20,684 nucleotides of DNA from a virus. Shown in pieces: positions 14,878 to 20,684 of the stretch (positions within the stretch are counted from its first letter, which is position 1; each line of letters begins with the position of its first letter). The stretch lies in the IMG/VR virus record IMGVR_UViG_3300010354_000860, positions 1 through 20,684 of that record. One strand, written 5' to 3'. Position numbers and translations under genes: made by a program. Below the pieces are notes generated by a model. It searched no databases and had not been told where the DNA came from. It was given only the letters and a program-made list of their open reading frames with translations.

Positions 14878-16155
14878 AGCATATTTGCCATAGTTCTTTT
14901 TGAGTTCGTAAAAACATCTCATCATAATTGCATCAGCGAAATCTGGAGAAATTCCGTATTTCTTTTGCAATGTCTCTTTGTTCGTTACTCGCAACTTTCC
15001 ATCACTATCGATTTTCTCTCTTCTAATCATCTCCAGTTCTTTGATAATTGTATCTTTATAGGTAGATTCAAAAGTGATTGCATTATTGGTTATTAGTTCT
15101 CCAAGTTTAAAATAACAATCTGCTTTTAAGTTCATATAGTTATCGCGCACTGCTTTTGATCCATTAAGAAATCCTCGATATCTTCCAAAATCAACTGCTC
15201 CACCACCGATTCCATCTTCATCGCAGATGATATTTGACAATCTAACACCATTTGCTTGTGCTAATTGATTGATAGTATCTACGATTTCATTGATTGGTTT
15301 ATGTTTCAAGATAATAAATTTACTAGCGTGTAATCCATTCCATAACACAATGATTGTTCTATCATTTCCCATTCGCGCGATATCAGCAGTGATAAACATA
15401 TCTGCATTTGTGATAGCTGGAGTTCTGAAACATCGGAGTAAATCGTCATAATCATACAATCTATCTTTTGTCTCATCATAATCCCAATCACCTTCAAGTA
15501 ATCTTTTTCTATCTGTTTCTGGAAGCATCTGGAGTGATTCAAGATATACTGGAGATATATGTGGATTATCAGATGGTAATGCCTGAACAAAATCTCTATC
15601 ACTACGAATTGTTCCATTCCTTTTTGCATCAAAGAACTCGGTGTATAACCAACCTTTGTGAGGGTTGCAAGTCATGAGTAACTTTGGTTTGTCGTTTATT
15701 AACTTGTAACGCAATCGCGAGGAAAGGATGTCGATACATTTTTGACTTACCTCACCTGCCTCATCAACGAAAGCATCTGTTAATTCAATCGATCCAAATC
15801 TTTGGAATTCTGCATCGGATGGTAAATCAGCTAAATCCATCAAAATAATTTGGCTGCCATTAAAGAATTTGATTACATGGTCTTGTCCGTTATATGTCCA
15901 ATGTTTATCTGGCATTAATCCATACATCGAGCATAACTCAAAGAAGGTAGCCATTGTAGATAATCGCAGTTTTTTAAGTTCAGATCTACCAATCAATCCG
16001 CGAGTTCCAGCATATTTCAATCTTCTCTTGATTTGCCAATCGCAACCTAAAAAAGATTTCCCACCACCTACACCGCCACCATACAACAATTGCCTACAAT
16101 CGTTATCGATGGCGAGTAGGTTGAGAGCATCAATTTGTTTCTGATGGTATTTCAT
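14869..16155 (-). CDS. terL: Terminase large subunit
   Basis: This 428-residue protein is the DNA packaging motor. The ATPase domain has Walker A GGGVGGGKS (26-34), Walker B DAFVDEAGE (127-135, with D131 and catalytic E132) and the coupling segment MTCNP (161-165). The nuclease domain has TADIARMGND (D258), IICDEDGIGGGAVD (D312) and SPDFADAIM (D405, D408), the acidic residues expected for the RNase H-like fold. Length and motif order are normal, so it looks complete and active. It starts 118 bases after the upstream 255-aa gene, over a small ORF that overlaps it. It lies on the strand opposite the capsid genes, and I see no clear small-subunit gene beside it. Confidence 0.95.
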   Translation of the reverse strand: MKYHQKQIDALNLLAIDNDCRQLLYGGGVGGGKSFLGCDWQIKRRLKYAGTRGLIGRSELKKLRLSTMATFFELCSMYGLMPDKHWTYNGQDHVIKFFNGSQIILMDLADLPSDAEFQRFGSIELTDAFVDEAGEVSQKCIDILSSRLRYKLINDKPKLLMTCNPHKGWLYTEFFDAKRNGTIRSDRDFVQALPSDNPHISPVYLESLQMLPETDRKRLLEGDWDYDETKDRLYDYDDLLRCFRTPAITNADMFITADIARMGNDRTIIVLWNGLHASKFIILKHKPINEIVDTINQLAQANGVRLSNIICDEDGIGGGAVDFGRYRGFLNGSKAVRDNYMNLKADCYFKLGELITNNAITFESTYKDTIIKELEMIRREKIDSDGKLRVTNKETLQKKYGISPDFADAIMMRCFYELKKNYGKYAFG

Positions 16156-16276
16156 TTATTTGATTAAAGATTATATCCATTCGTATCAATTGCTTAAGTA
16201 GGTTTTCGTTATCACATTTCTTTTTGATATGATATTTTTTACCATACAATTCAAATCGAACATTATAATTTTTCAT
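16130..16276 (-). CDS. Small basic protein between the 255-aa gene and terminase (48 aa)
   Basis: A 48-codon ORF begins MKNYNVRFELYGKKYHIKKK and continues CDNENLLKQLIRMDIIF to a TGA inside the terminase gene. Its ATG overlaps the upstream TGA as ATGA (16276-16273), and it fills the gap before terminase. Coupled overlap and a sensible beta-then-helix composition support it. It is far too short for a normal small terminase subunit; no family is known to me. Confidence 0.5.
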   Translation of the reverse strand: MKNYNVRFELYGKKYHIKKKCDNENLLKQLIRMDIIFNQINEIPSETN

Positions 16277-17040
16277 AACTTACTCATTATTCGTTCTTGT
16301 AAAATCGTGCTATCCATGATATCTGCATACAATCTTCTCATCAATTCTTTTTGAACAGATTGATTGAATGATAATTTATCAGTTTTATTCATTCTTTCCA
16401 ATCTTGTTTTGGTCAATTGCATTTCTTCAATCACTTGAAATCGCGCAGCAAATTTCCATTGTTTCCACTGGTCATCACTCCAGCAATCATCATTGATTAC
16501 TTCCAGTTCATAGAATTTTGCGATGAAATTTGGAGCAAGAATCATGACTGCATTTCTCTCATTATTCTTCCATCGATTGATGTCTGTTTGGAACATTTCT
16601 TTCCAATCAATTTGATCATGATATTCTTGCAGTGGAATCTCCATCTTCGTTTTTTTCTTTTCCAGAGCAATATTCATTTGATTCCGCACATTGCTATAAT
16701 TTTTCAAGACATCGCTTTGGAAGGCAATAGTAACCATTCCAAAATGTTCTATTCTTGTGAATTCAACTCCAGCAGCATTCATTTCAAAAGCAAGTGCATA
16801 TTCGCCAATTGTCATATATGGATGATAATGGATAGCATTAGTGAACAGCATTTGAACTTCTTCGCTAGATGGCAATTGTTTAATTCCACTGATAACGATT
16901 GTTCTGGCGATTAGTGATTTGAACATCTGTAATGTAATATCACAGATTCTTACTTGTTCTTTTGATTCAAGATATGCTCTTTCATTCGCTGTCAATCCAC
17001 TCTTGTAGTTGAGTCCTTTGTATTCTACCAATTGATTCAT
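16273..17040 (-). CDS. Conserved phage protein, possibly replication-related
   Basis: This 255-residue helical protein has LTANERAYLESKEQVRICD near the start, SGIKQLPSSEEVQMLFTNAI at about 51-70, and MTIGEYALAFEMNAAGVEFTRIEHFGMVTIAFQSDVLKNYSNVRN at about 75-120, then a Lys-rich helix and a C-terminal helical domain. The middle part (E-A-F-AAG, H-G, F--VL--Y---R) reminds me of a protein found in replication regions of Bacteroidota phages and prophages. The position just upstream of terminase would also allow a small-subunit role, but I see no HTH. Its start overlaps the upstream gene by 59 bases; starting later would lose a well-formed N-terminus. Confidence 0.55.
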   Translation of the reverse strand: MNQLVEYKGLNYKSGLTANERAYLESKEQVRICDITLQMFKSLIARTIVISGIKQLPSSEEVQMLFTNAIHYHPYMTIGEYALAFEMNAAGVEFTRIEHFGMVTIAFQSDVLKNYSNVRNQMNIALEKKKTKMEIPLQEYHDQIDWKEMFQTDINRWKNNERNAVMILAPNFIAKFYELEVINDDCWSDDQWKQWKFAARFQVIEEMQLTKTRLERMNKTDKLSFNQSVQKELMRRLYADIMDSTILQERIMSKL

Positions 17041-17347
17041 TGTTTTGATTTTTATTAGTTATGAATTCGTGTAATTTCCATGCACTACGCATTGCTGCTT
17101 TCCAATCTTTCATTTTTTTCTTGCCATAATACCAATTGGTGTTCGTGTAATGGCTGATAAAAATATCTGCAAAATTGAGTGCATCTTCAGTTTGTGCATT
17201 TGGCATTCTTTCGATAAAGTAATCAGCAACATCTTCAAGCGATGGAGGTGTGAATCTGCTTTTGTCGTTTTGCTTCTTCTCTAGTAAGTAATCGAGTTTT
17301 TCGTGCAATTTTTGCACTTCTATCAAGATTTGAGTTAGTTCGTTCAT
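16982..17347 (-). CDS. Replication-region protein with N-terminal coiled coil
   Basis: Residues 1-28 form a coiled coil (LTQILIEVQKLHEKLDYLLE). Residues about 32-92 (RFTPPSLEDVADYFIERM and WYYGKKKMKDWKAAMRSAW) match a C-terminal segment I know from phage replication initiator and primosomal proteins, here as a separate short protein. The 121-aa frame shares 113 bases with the DnaA-like gene upstream and 59 with the gene downstream. A TACATTTG promoter candidate lies 31 bases before its start. A role as an adaptor of the replication complex is an inference. Confidence 0.55.
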   Translation of the reverse strand: MNELTQILIEVQKLHEKLDYLLEKKQNDKSRFTPPSLEDVADYFIERMPNAQTEDALNFADIFISHYTNTNWYYGKKKMKDWKAAMRSAWKLHEFITNKNQNNESIGRIQRTQLQEWIDSE

Positions 17348-17849
17348 ATTTCCATTTTTTTGTAGTTAGCATATCGTCAAATGTATAAATTTTTTGATTA
17401 TTCAGCAATTTAATTATGTCAGTTACTTTTTTCCTGAATATTTTATCTGTATTGATCAATGCATCAAATGATTTCATATTATGTATCATTGTCGCATGAT
17501 GGCGCAAAAGATGTGCTGATATCTTTGCATAACTCCAGTCAGTTCCCATTCGTAAAAATGCTGTATAAATAATTCGTGCATCATTGAATTCTCGATATCG
17601 AAATCTACTAAACAATTCAGATGGAGAAATCTTACATACATTGCAAACTTCAGCCAAAACTGCATTGGTTAATTCATTACCATCTGGTCTAGTTAATTTC
17701 ATCTTATCATATTTAATCACTTCATCCAGTGAAGATGCATTAGGATTAGTTATGATTGAATATAGTAGATCAAAACTATTAGGAGATTGAATGAGATTCA
17801 TTTTTAGCTTATCGTAAGCATTCATTAATTGCTTATTCATCACCTTCAT
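17235..17849 (-). CDS. DnaA domain IV-like DNA-binding protein
   Basis: Residues about 62-147 resemble the C-terminal DNA-binding domain of DnaA: AVLAEVCNVCKISPSELFSR, then YREFNDARIIYTAFLRMGTDWSYAKI and the signature-like LLRHHATMIHNM (114-125), followed by IFRKKVTDI. In DnaA the corresponding DHTTV-type helix reads the DnaA box. There is no AAA+ ATPase part; the N-terminal 60 residues are unrelated and the C-terminal 40 are very basic (KYERTNSNLDRSAKIARKTR). I infer origin recognition or repression rather than strand opening. The start may be 17849 or the ATG at 17840. It lies between a small HTH gene and replication-region genes. The domain call rests on motif reading. Confidence 0.7.
   Translation of the reverse strand: MKVMNKQLMNAYDKLKMNLIQSPNSFDLLYSIITNPNASSLDEVIKYDKMKLTRPDGNELTNAVLAEVCNVCKISPSELFSRFRYREFNDARIIYTAFLRMGTDWSYAKISAHLLRHHATMIHNMKSFDALINTDKIFRKKVTDIIKLLNNQKIYTFDDMLTTKKWKYERTNSNLDRSAKIARKTRLLTREEAKRQKQIHTSIA
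17378..17408 (-). promoter_or_regulatory. Candidate Bacteroidota-type promoter inside the DnaA-like gene
   Basis: The minus strand has TTG (17408-17406), a 20-base spacer, and TACATTTG (17385-17378), an exact TAnnTTTG match at normal spacing. The next start codon is 31 bases downstream. It would allow separate expression of the replication-region protein, the 255-aa gene and terminase. Confidence 0.45.
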
Positions 17850-18066
17850 GTTTAATTGTTATTTCACTTGAGTTAATTGCCATCTGCACGATTATTTTGA
17901 TATCAATATTGAGTTCATCTGAAATCTTTTGGATATCCATCAATCTCATATACACTGGATAGTTCACATATCTCCATGCAGTAGGATAACTGATTCCAAG
18001 TACACGAGAGAAATTCATCGTATTCTTAAAATTGGTTTTGATTAAATTTTGAAAATCTGTTTTCAT
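17833..18066 (-). CDS. Small HTH DNA-binding protein
   Basis: The 77-residue product contains MNFSRVLGISYPTAWRYVNY (17-36) followed by MRLMDIQKISDELNID, the order of helices seen in Cro/CI-like or excisionase-like helix-turn-helix proteins, with the recognition helix at about 27-34. It could be a regulator of the minus-strand operon or a replication accessory factor. It is coupled to the upstream gene by ATGA (18066-18063) and overlaps the DnaA-like gene by up to 17 bases. There is no oligomerisation domain. Confidence 0.65.
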   Translation of the reverse strand: MKTDFQNLIKTNFKNTMNFSRVLGISYPTAWRYVNYPVYMRLMDIQKISDELNIDIKIIVQMAINSSEITIKHEGDE

Positions 18067-18488
18067 AATTGTCCAGTAAATAAAAATTTGATTCTTTTGA
18101 TTAATGATACCTTACGCAATTGCCTTGTTTTTTTTGCAACTGGAGGGGAATCTTGTTGGGTTACTTGGTGGGATGTTTTTGGAAATTTGATTTTGATCTG
18201 TCCAATTTGTTTTTTATTTGAATAATATTTAGATTGATATTCCTTGCATAATTGAACGAACTTATCCAATCGCTGTTGTGTTAATCTTTCTGCTGCTCTC
18301 CATTTACCATCTTCTTTCCATACAATTCCAGATTGTATCATTATTTGAAAATGCCATCGTGCTATTGATAAATGATCAGTAACTATTTGATAATTATAAA
18401 TTTGATTGTGATTCAGATATTGACATAATTGAGTTATTCGTTTATGCATCAACTCTGGATTGGTAGTCATTGCTTGTCTCGTTTTCAT
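18063..18488 (-). CDS. Possible winged-helix DNA-binding protein
   Basis: Residues 12-72 of this 141-aa protein read as a small winged-helix-like unit (MHKRITQLCQYLNHNQIYNY, LSIARWHFQIMIQSGIVW, KEDGKWRAAERLTQQR). The pattern is helix, helix, recognition helix, then a beta wing with GIV-K-DGKW. The C-terminal half is basic and Ser/Gln/Lys-rich and probably disordered. It sits between SSB-like and HTH genes with a four-base overlap on its downstream side, so a replication or regulatory role is likely. No family is recognised, and the fold is my inference. Confidence 0.5.
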   Translation of the reverse strand: MKTRQAMTTNPELMHKRITQLCQYLNHNQIYNYQIVTDHLSIARWHFQIMIQSGIVWKEDGKWRAAERLTQQRLDKFVQLCKEYQSKYYSNKKQIGQIKIKFPKTSHQVTQQDSPPVAKKTRQLRKVSLIKRIKFLFTGQL

Positions 18489-18532
18489 TTTTCTATTTTT
18501 AATTTTAATTTATTAATCCATTCTTCAGGAAT

Positions 18533-18991
18533 TCAGAAAGGCATATCATCATTTGCATCCATCTTCCTATCATTTAACGCATTATCCACCGCATCTTGGT
18601 TAGCTTGTTGGCCTGTGGTTAGATAGTGTTCAAAATAAAGAGCCATATCTACATACACTTCTTTTTGCTCACCTATTCCAATAGCATCTACTGCTGCTTT
18701 CAAAGCAACAGCACGAGCGATTTCTACTTTGTCTTGTGGTGATTTTTGATATCCACCACCAGCATTACCAAATGATTTTGGAGCATCACCTACTGCACTA
18801 ATAAATTTAATTGTTGGTGTTGATTTACTATTACCAGCAATCTGATAGTTGTATTCCTTTCCAATTTCGAATTTACAATTACCTTTTGCGTAATTATTAC
18901 CTACATCTCCATTTTCAAATACAATTTCGAAGATTTTCATATCTTTAAAATCTCCATTTGGCTGCACATTTTTTACTTTACTTGTTTTCAT
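18533..18991 (-). CDS. Single-stranded DNA-binding-like protein
   Basis: The first 70 residues of this 152-aa protein are beta-rich (FEIVFENGDVGNNYAKGNCK, IGKEYNYQIAG, TIKFISAVG), consistent with an OB-like fold. A Gly/Ser-rich linker (70-85) is followed by a helix pair (VEIARAVALKAAVDAIG, VDMALYFEHYL). The protein ends in DANDDMPF, the acidic-Pro-Phe tip by which SSBs bind partner proteins. I infer that it coats single-stranded DNA during phage replication. The helical insert is not part of a typical SSB and resembles phage replication proteins of a similar plan that I have seen. The stop is just before a 44-base gap to the next gene. Confidence 0.7.
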   Translation of the reverse strand: MKTSKVKNVQPNGDFKDMKIFEIVFENGDVGNNYAKGNCKFEIGKEYNYQIAGNSKSTPTIKFISAVGDAPKSFGNAGGGYQKSPQDKVEIARAVALKAAVDAIGIGEQKEVYVDMALYFEHYLTTGQQANQDAVDNALNDRKMDANDDMPF

Positions 18992-19001
18992 TGTTTTTTG
19001 A

Positions 19002-19241
19002 TTATTTGATTATTAAATTATTTTCTTGATCTATTGCTCCAATTGCCCATTGTTCATCTTTGAATAGTGGATGCATGGCAGTGTGATTTTCATAGCAGTA
19101 AGGACACCATTCTTTTTCTTCATATGCAGATATCCAAACAATTTTTGCATCGCATTCGTGAACAATCGAATTACATCTATCGCAGTTTTTGATTTCATTG
19201 ATATCAACTGGATAATCTGGTGGATTGATTCTATCGTACAT
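19002..19241 (-). CDS. Small zinc-ribbon protein
   Basis: The 79-residue product has CDRC (20-23) and CPYC (46-49), two CxxC knuckles about 22 residues apart, which probably bind one zinc ion. Between them lies IVWISAYEEKEW. The rest is acidic and has no recognisable domain. It lies between the 58-aa ORF (11-base overlap) and the SSB-like gene. Zinc ribbons of this kind bind nucleic acid or proteins; nothing here shows which. Confidence 0.65.
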   Translation of the reverse strand: MYDRINPPDYPVDINEIKNCDRCNSIVHECDAKIVWISAYEEKEWCPYCYENHTAMHPLFKDEQWAIGAIDQENNLIIK

Positions 19242-19407
19242 ATGTTTTTTCTGTTAAAAGTTCTTCCATTCGTTCTAGTGGTGTTCTATTTGTTCCTGCG
19301 GCAATGTGCTGGGCTATCTCATTAAAGTCAAGTTTCTCGGTGGGATAACTCGCTGATTGAACGCAAATGAACTTCTTTGGATAGGTTAAATTAATCTTTT
19401 GATTCAT
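19231..19407 (-). CDS. Small protein of unknown function (58 aa)
   Basis: A 58-codon ORF starts MNQKINLTYPKKFICVQSAS and continues with FNEIAQHIAAGTNRTPLERM and EELLTEKTYVR. It fills the stretch between two neighbouring genes exactly, overlapping the zinc-ribbon start by 11 bases and the upstream stop by 17. The amino acid composition is ordinary for a globular protein. Without it the 149-base stretch would be empty, which is unusual here. I do not know a family. Confidence 0.65.
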   Translation of the reverse strand: MNQKINLTYPKKFICVQSASYPTEKLDFNEIAQHIAAGTNRTPLERMEELLTEKTYVR

Positions 19408-19633
19408 AAAGCAGTGAAGATTGAGTTAATTTTTTATACAATTCAAGCAATTCATCATCATTCATCAAATATGAATAACTATCATTTTCAATGATGTTTT
19501 TAATCACCACTCGCAAGAATGCGATTTCATCGATGGTAAAGAATTTAACCGATGTACCAACACCGCTTTCATCTTTGATTTGATTTATGATGCTATCGTC
19601 ACCATAAACCATTATTGTTTTTGTTGCTAACAT
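19391..19633 (-). CDS. Hypothetical early protein (80 aa)
   Basis: The product is acidic, with a beta-strand start (TKTIMVYGDD), a middle segment TSVKFFTIDEIAFLRVVIKN and a C-terminal helix rich in D, E and L (DDELLELYKKL). It lies four bases after the upstream gene, in the same unit. No family or motif is recognised. Confidence 0.6.
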   Translation of the reverse strand: MLATKTIMVYGDDSIINQIKDESGVGTSVKFFTIDEIAFLRVVIKNIIENDSYSYLMNDDELLELYKKLTQSSLLYESKD

Positions 19634-19637
19634 TGGA

Positions 19638-19841
19638 TTAGATTATTTGAAAGATGAATATTTCAGTTCGTGCAGGTGAGTAATCATCGCCAGTGTGAGC
19701 GAATGCCCAACCATCTTGATCCATTCCATATTGCAATCCCATTTCTGATGCTTTCTCCAACACATAACGATTAGCTCTGTCTAAAGAATCGTAATTGCGA
19801 ACTTCGGCATTGATGCCTTCTTTGATGTGAACTTGATACAT
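19638..19841 (-). CDS. Hypothetical early protein (67 aa) behind a leader hairpin
   Basis: The product reads MYQVHIKEGINAEVRNYDSL, then a helix (DRANRYVLEKASEMGLQYG) and an aspartate-rich end (DQDGWAFAHTGDDYSPARTE). It resembles a small alpha/beta unit but has no known motif. Its start is preceded by an A-rich leader and, 22 bases upstream, by the first copy of a repeated hairpin. Confidence 0.6.
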   Translation of the reverse strand: MYQVHIKEGINAEVRNYDSLDRANRYVLEKASEMGLQYGMDQDGWAFAHTGDDYSPARTEIFIFQII

Positions 19842-19863
19842 AGTTTTTGTTTTTTTTGTTATT

Positions 19864-19882
19864 GTGCGTTGTGGATGCGCAC
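19864..19882 (-). promoter_or_regulatory. Leader hairpin, copy 1
   Basis: On the minus strand GTGCG pairs with CGCAC around a nine-base loop CATCCACAA. It is preceded by a run of six G and lies 22 bases before the start codon of the downstream gene, joined by an A-rich spacer. There is no T tract, so it is not a terminator. A second copy exists at 20118-20136 with a compensatory change in the outer pair. Confidence 0.6.
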
Positions 19883-19902
19883 CCCCCTTTATTATTTATT
19901 AA

Positions 19903-20094
19903 TTAATTCATTATTGTTTCATTACCCATTGTCCAATATGATAGTATGACCCCATTTTCTTTTGACAAAGAATTTATCAAACCATTGTTTCTGTAAATGA
20001 CATATATGGTTTTTTGTAATTTGAGAGAAAGTTCCATTGCTTCATCATTTATCAACATGAATGCAATTGTTCTTCTGATTTCAGTTGTTTCCAT
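19903..20094 (-). CDS. Hypothetical early protein (63 aa) behind a leader hairpin
   Basis: The product begins METTEIRRTIAFMLINDEAM and has a helix-strand pattern (LSLKLQKTIYVIYRNNGLIN) ending in LSKENGVILSYWTMGNET. No known motif is seen. It has the same type of A-rich leader and hairpin as the next gene downstream, with 23 bases between hairpin and start, which suggests shared control. Confidence 0.55.
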   Translation of the reverse strand: METTEIRRTIAFMLINDEAMELSLKLQKTIYVIYRNNGLINSLSKENGVILSYWTMGNETIMN

Positions 20095-20117
20095 TTGTTT
20101 TTGTTTTTTAGTTTATT

Positions 20118-20136
20118 ATGCGTTGAAGATGCGCAT
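20118..20136 (-). promoter_or_regulatory. Leader hairpin, copy 2
   Basis: On the minus strand ATGCG pairs with CGCAT around the nine-base loop CATCTTCAA. Four G precede it, and an A-rich spacer of 23 bases leads to the start codon. Stem length, loop length, loop ends (CAT...CAA) and distance match copy 1, while the outermost pair is A-T instead of G-C. Confidence 0.6.
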
Positions 20137-20152
20137 CCCCTATTTTATTATT

Positions 20153-20602
20153 TTAATTTATTTGATAAGTATCATAAGGAAAATGCTCATAATATGGACT
20201 AACAATCATTTTGCCCGTTAACTTATGACCAGATGGGGTTAATGTTATCCAATTTTCTTCTGTTGTATCTATTGCTCCCTGTTTAACACTACTACTACCA
20301 AATGATTGTAAATCACGCATGAATTTACCATTTGAATCAACTAAATAATAAAATTGATTCTTGTCGCATGAATACTTAAAAACAAAATTTCCATCATTTA
20401 ATTTACGCTCCATAAAATGACCATCTTTTGAATAACAACTATCAAATTGAGTACGATCATTGAATCTATTATTATGCATCCAATCGGAATAGAATTTTTT
20501 ATTACCATTGGCTCTTTGCCAATGTGCGTAACTGCATGGAATTGATGTTATTGGCTCTCCTTTATACTTGCCAAAATTCACGATTTTCACTTTGTTTTTC
20601 AT
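20153..20602 (-). CDS. Hypothetical early protein with an N-terminal FGKYKG segment
   Basis: I choose the ATG at 20602 (MKNKVKIVNFGKYKGEPITS, 149 residues) because of the A-rich leader just before it; the ATG at 20629 would add nine residues. The first 35 residues (VNFGKYKGEPITSIPCSYAHW) resemble the short FGKYKG...P..Y..W unit of DUF3820-like proteins, often found in phages. Residues 35-149 are rich in Tyr, Phe, Asn and Lys and look like beta strands with FYYLVDSNGKFM. A promoter candidate precedes it, so it is probably the first gene of this unit in the window. Function unknown. Confidence 0.55.
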   Translation of the reverse strand: MKNKVKIVNFGKYKGEPITSIPCSYAHWQRANGNKKFYSDWMHNNRFNDRTQFDSCYSKDGHFMERKLNDGNFVFKYSCDKNQFYYLVDSNGKFMRDLQSFGSSSVKQGAIDTTEENWITLTPSGHKLTGKMIVSPYYEHFPYDTYQIN

Positions 20603-20626
20603 TTGTCCTTTGTTTTTTGTTATGTG

Positions 20627-20657
20627 CAAATCTTATAAATTTATTTTGATAAAACAA
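20627..20657 (-). promoter_or_regulatory. Candidate promoter for the minus-strand early genes
   Basis: The minus strand reads TTG (20657-20655), 19 bases, then TAAGATTTG (20635-20627), close to TAnnTTTG but one base longer. The downstream start at 20602 is 25 bases on. The region 20630-20684 has no gene. The match is imperfect. Confidence 0.3.
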
Positions 20658-20684
20658 TAAAAAAATAAAGATAATTGTTAAAAT

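Noticed and set aside
16273-17040. Reading the 255-aa gene as the small terminase subunit
   Set aside because: Position fits, but no N-terminal HTH is visible and the middle part recalls replication-region proteins, so I left it as unknown.
18588-18596. TTATCCACC, close to a DnaA box
   Set aside because: It is one imperfect copy inside the SSB-like gene and no cluster is seen, so it does not support an origin.

Overview
The window looks like part of the genome of a tailed dsDNA phage (or prophage) of a Bacteroidota host, most likely with a siphovirus-type tail. Evidence for the host group is the very AT-rich sequence, A-rich leaders with few Shine-Dalgarno sites, several TAnnTTTG-type promoter boxes, and structural proteins that resemble families I know mainly from Bacteroidota phages. 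These family assignments come from memory and motif reading, not from a database search. No tRNA, rRNA, CRISPR array, insertion sequence or integrase is visible, and no stretch over 300 bases lacks a gene.

Plus strand, 1-13409, is the late (virion and lysis) half. In order: the 3' part of a large tail protein with a YadA-head-like beta-roll, a small membrane protein, a tape measure protein, an XkdF-like prohead protease, a terminator, a scaffold-like protein and the major capsid protein, another terminator, a putative tail tube protein, a small structural protein, a portal fused to further C-terminal modules, a head-tail adaptor, a newly read 35-aa ORF, a holin, an M15 peptidase endolysin, a calcineurin-like metallophosphoesterase, and two out-of-frame overlapping spanin-like genes. 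Most junctions overlap by a few bases, which suggests translational coupling.

Minus strand, 20602 down to 13366, runs toward the first set. From its promoter end it carries small unknown early genes (two preceded by a repeated, covarying leader hairpin), a zinc-ribbon protein, an SSB-like protein with the acidic DDMPF tail, a possible winged-helix protein, a small HTH protein, a DnaA-domain-IV-like protein, two replication-region unknowns, the large terminase, two more unknowns and two small MazG-like proteins. Three ORFs shorter than 60 codons (35, 48 and 58 aa) fit tightly into this layout and are included.

The two units collide at about 13366-13409. There a hairpin with a T tract on the minus strand lies inside the last codons of the plus-strand gene. 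The most interesting observations are the repeated leader hairpin with a compensatory base-pair change, the portal fusion with an A11 tract exactly at the domain junction, the nested spanin-like pair, the DnaA domain IV-like protein without an ATPase domain, and the isolation of the scaffold-capsid unit between two terminators.
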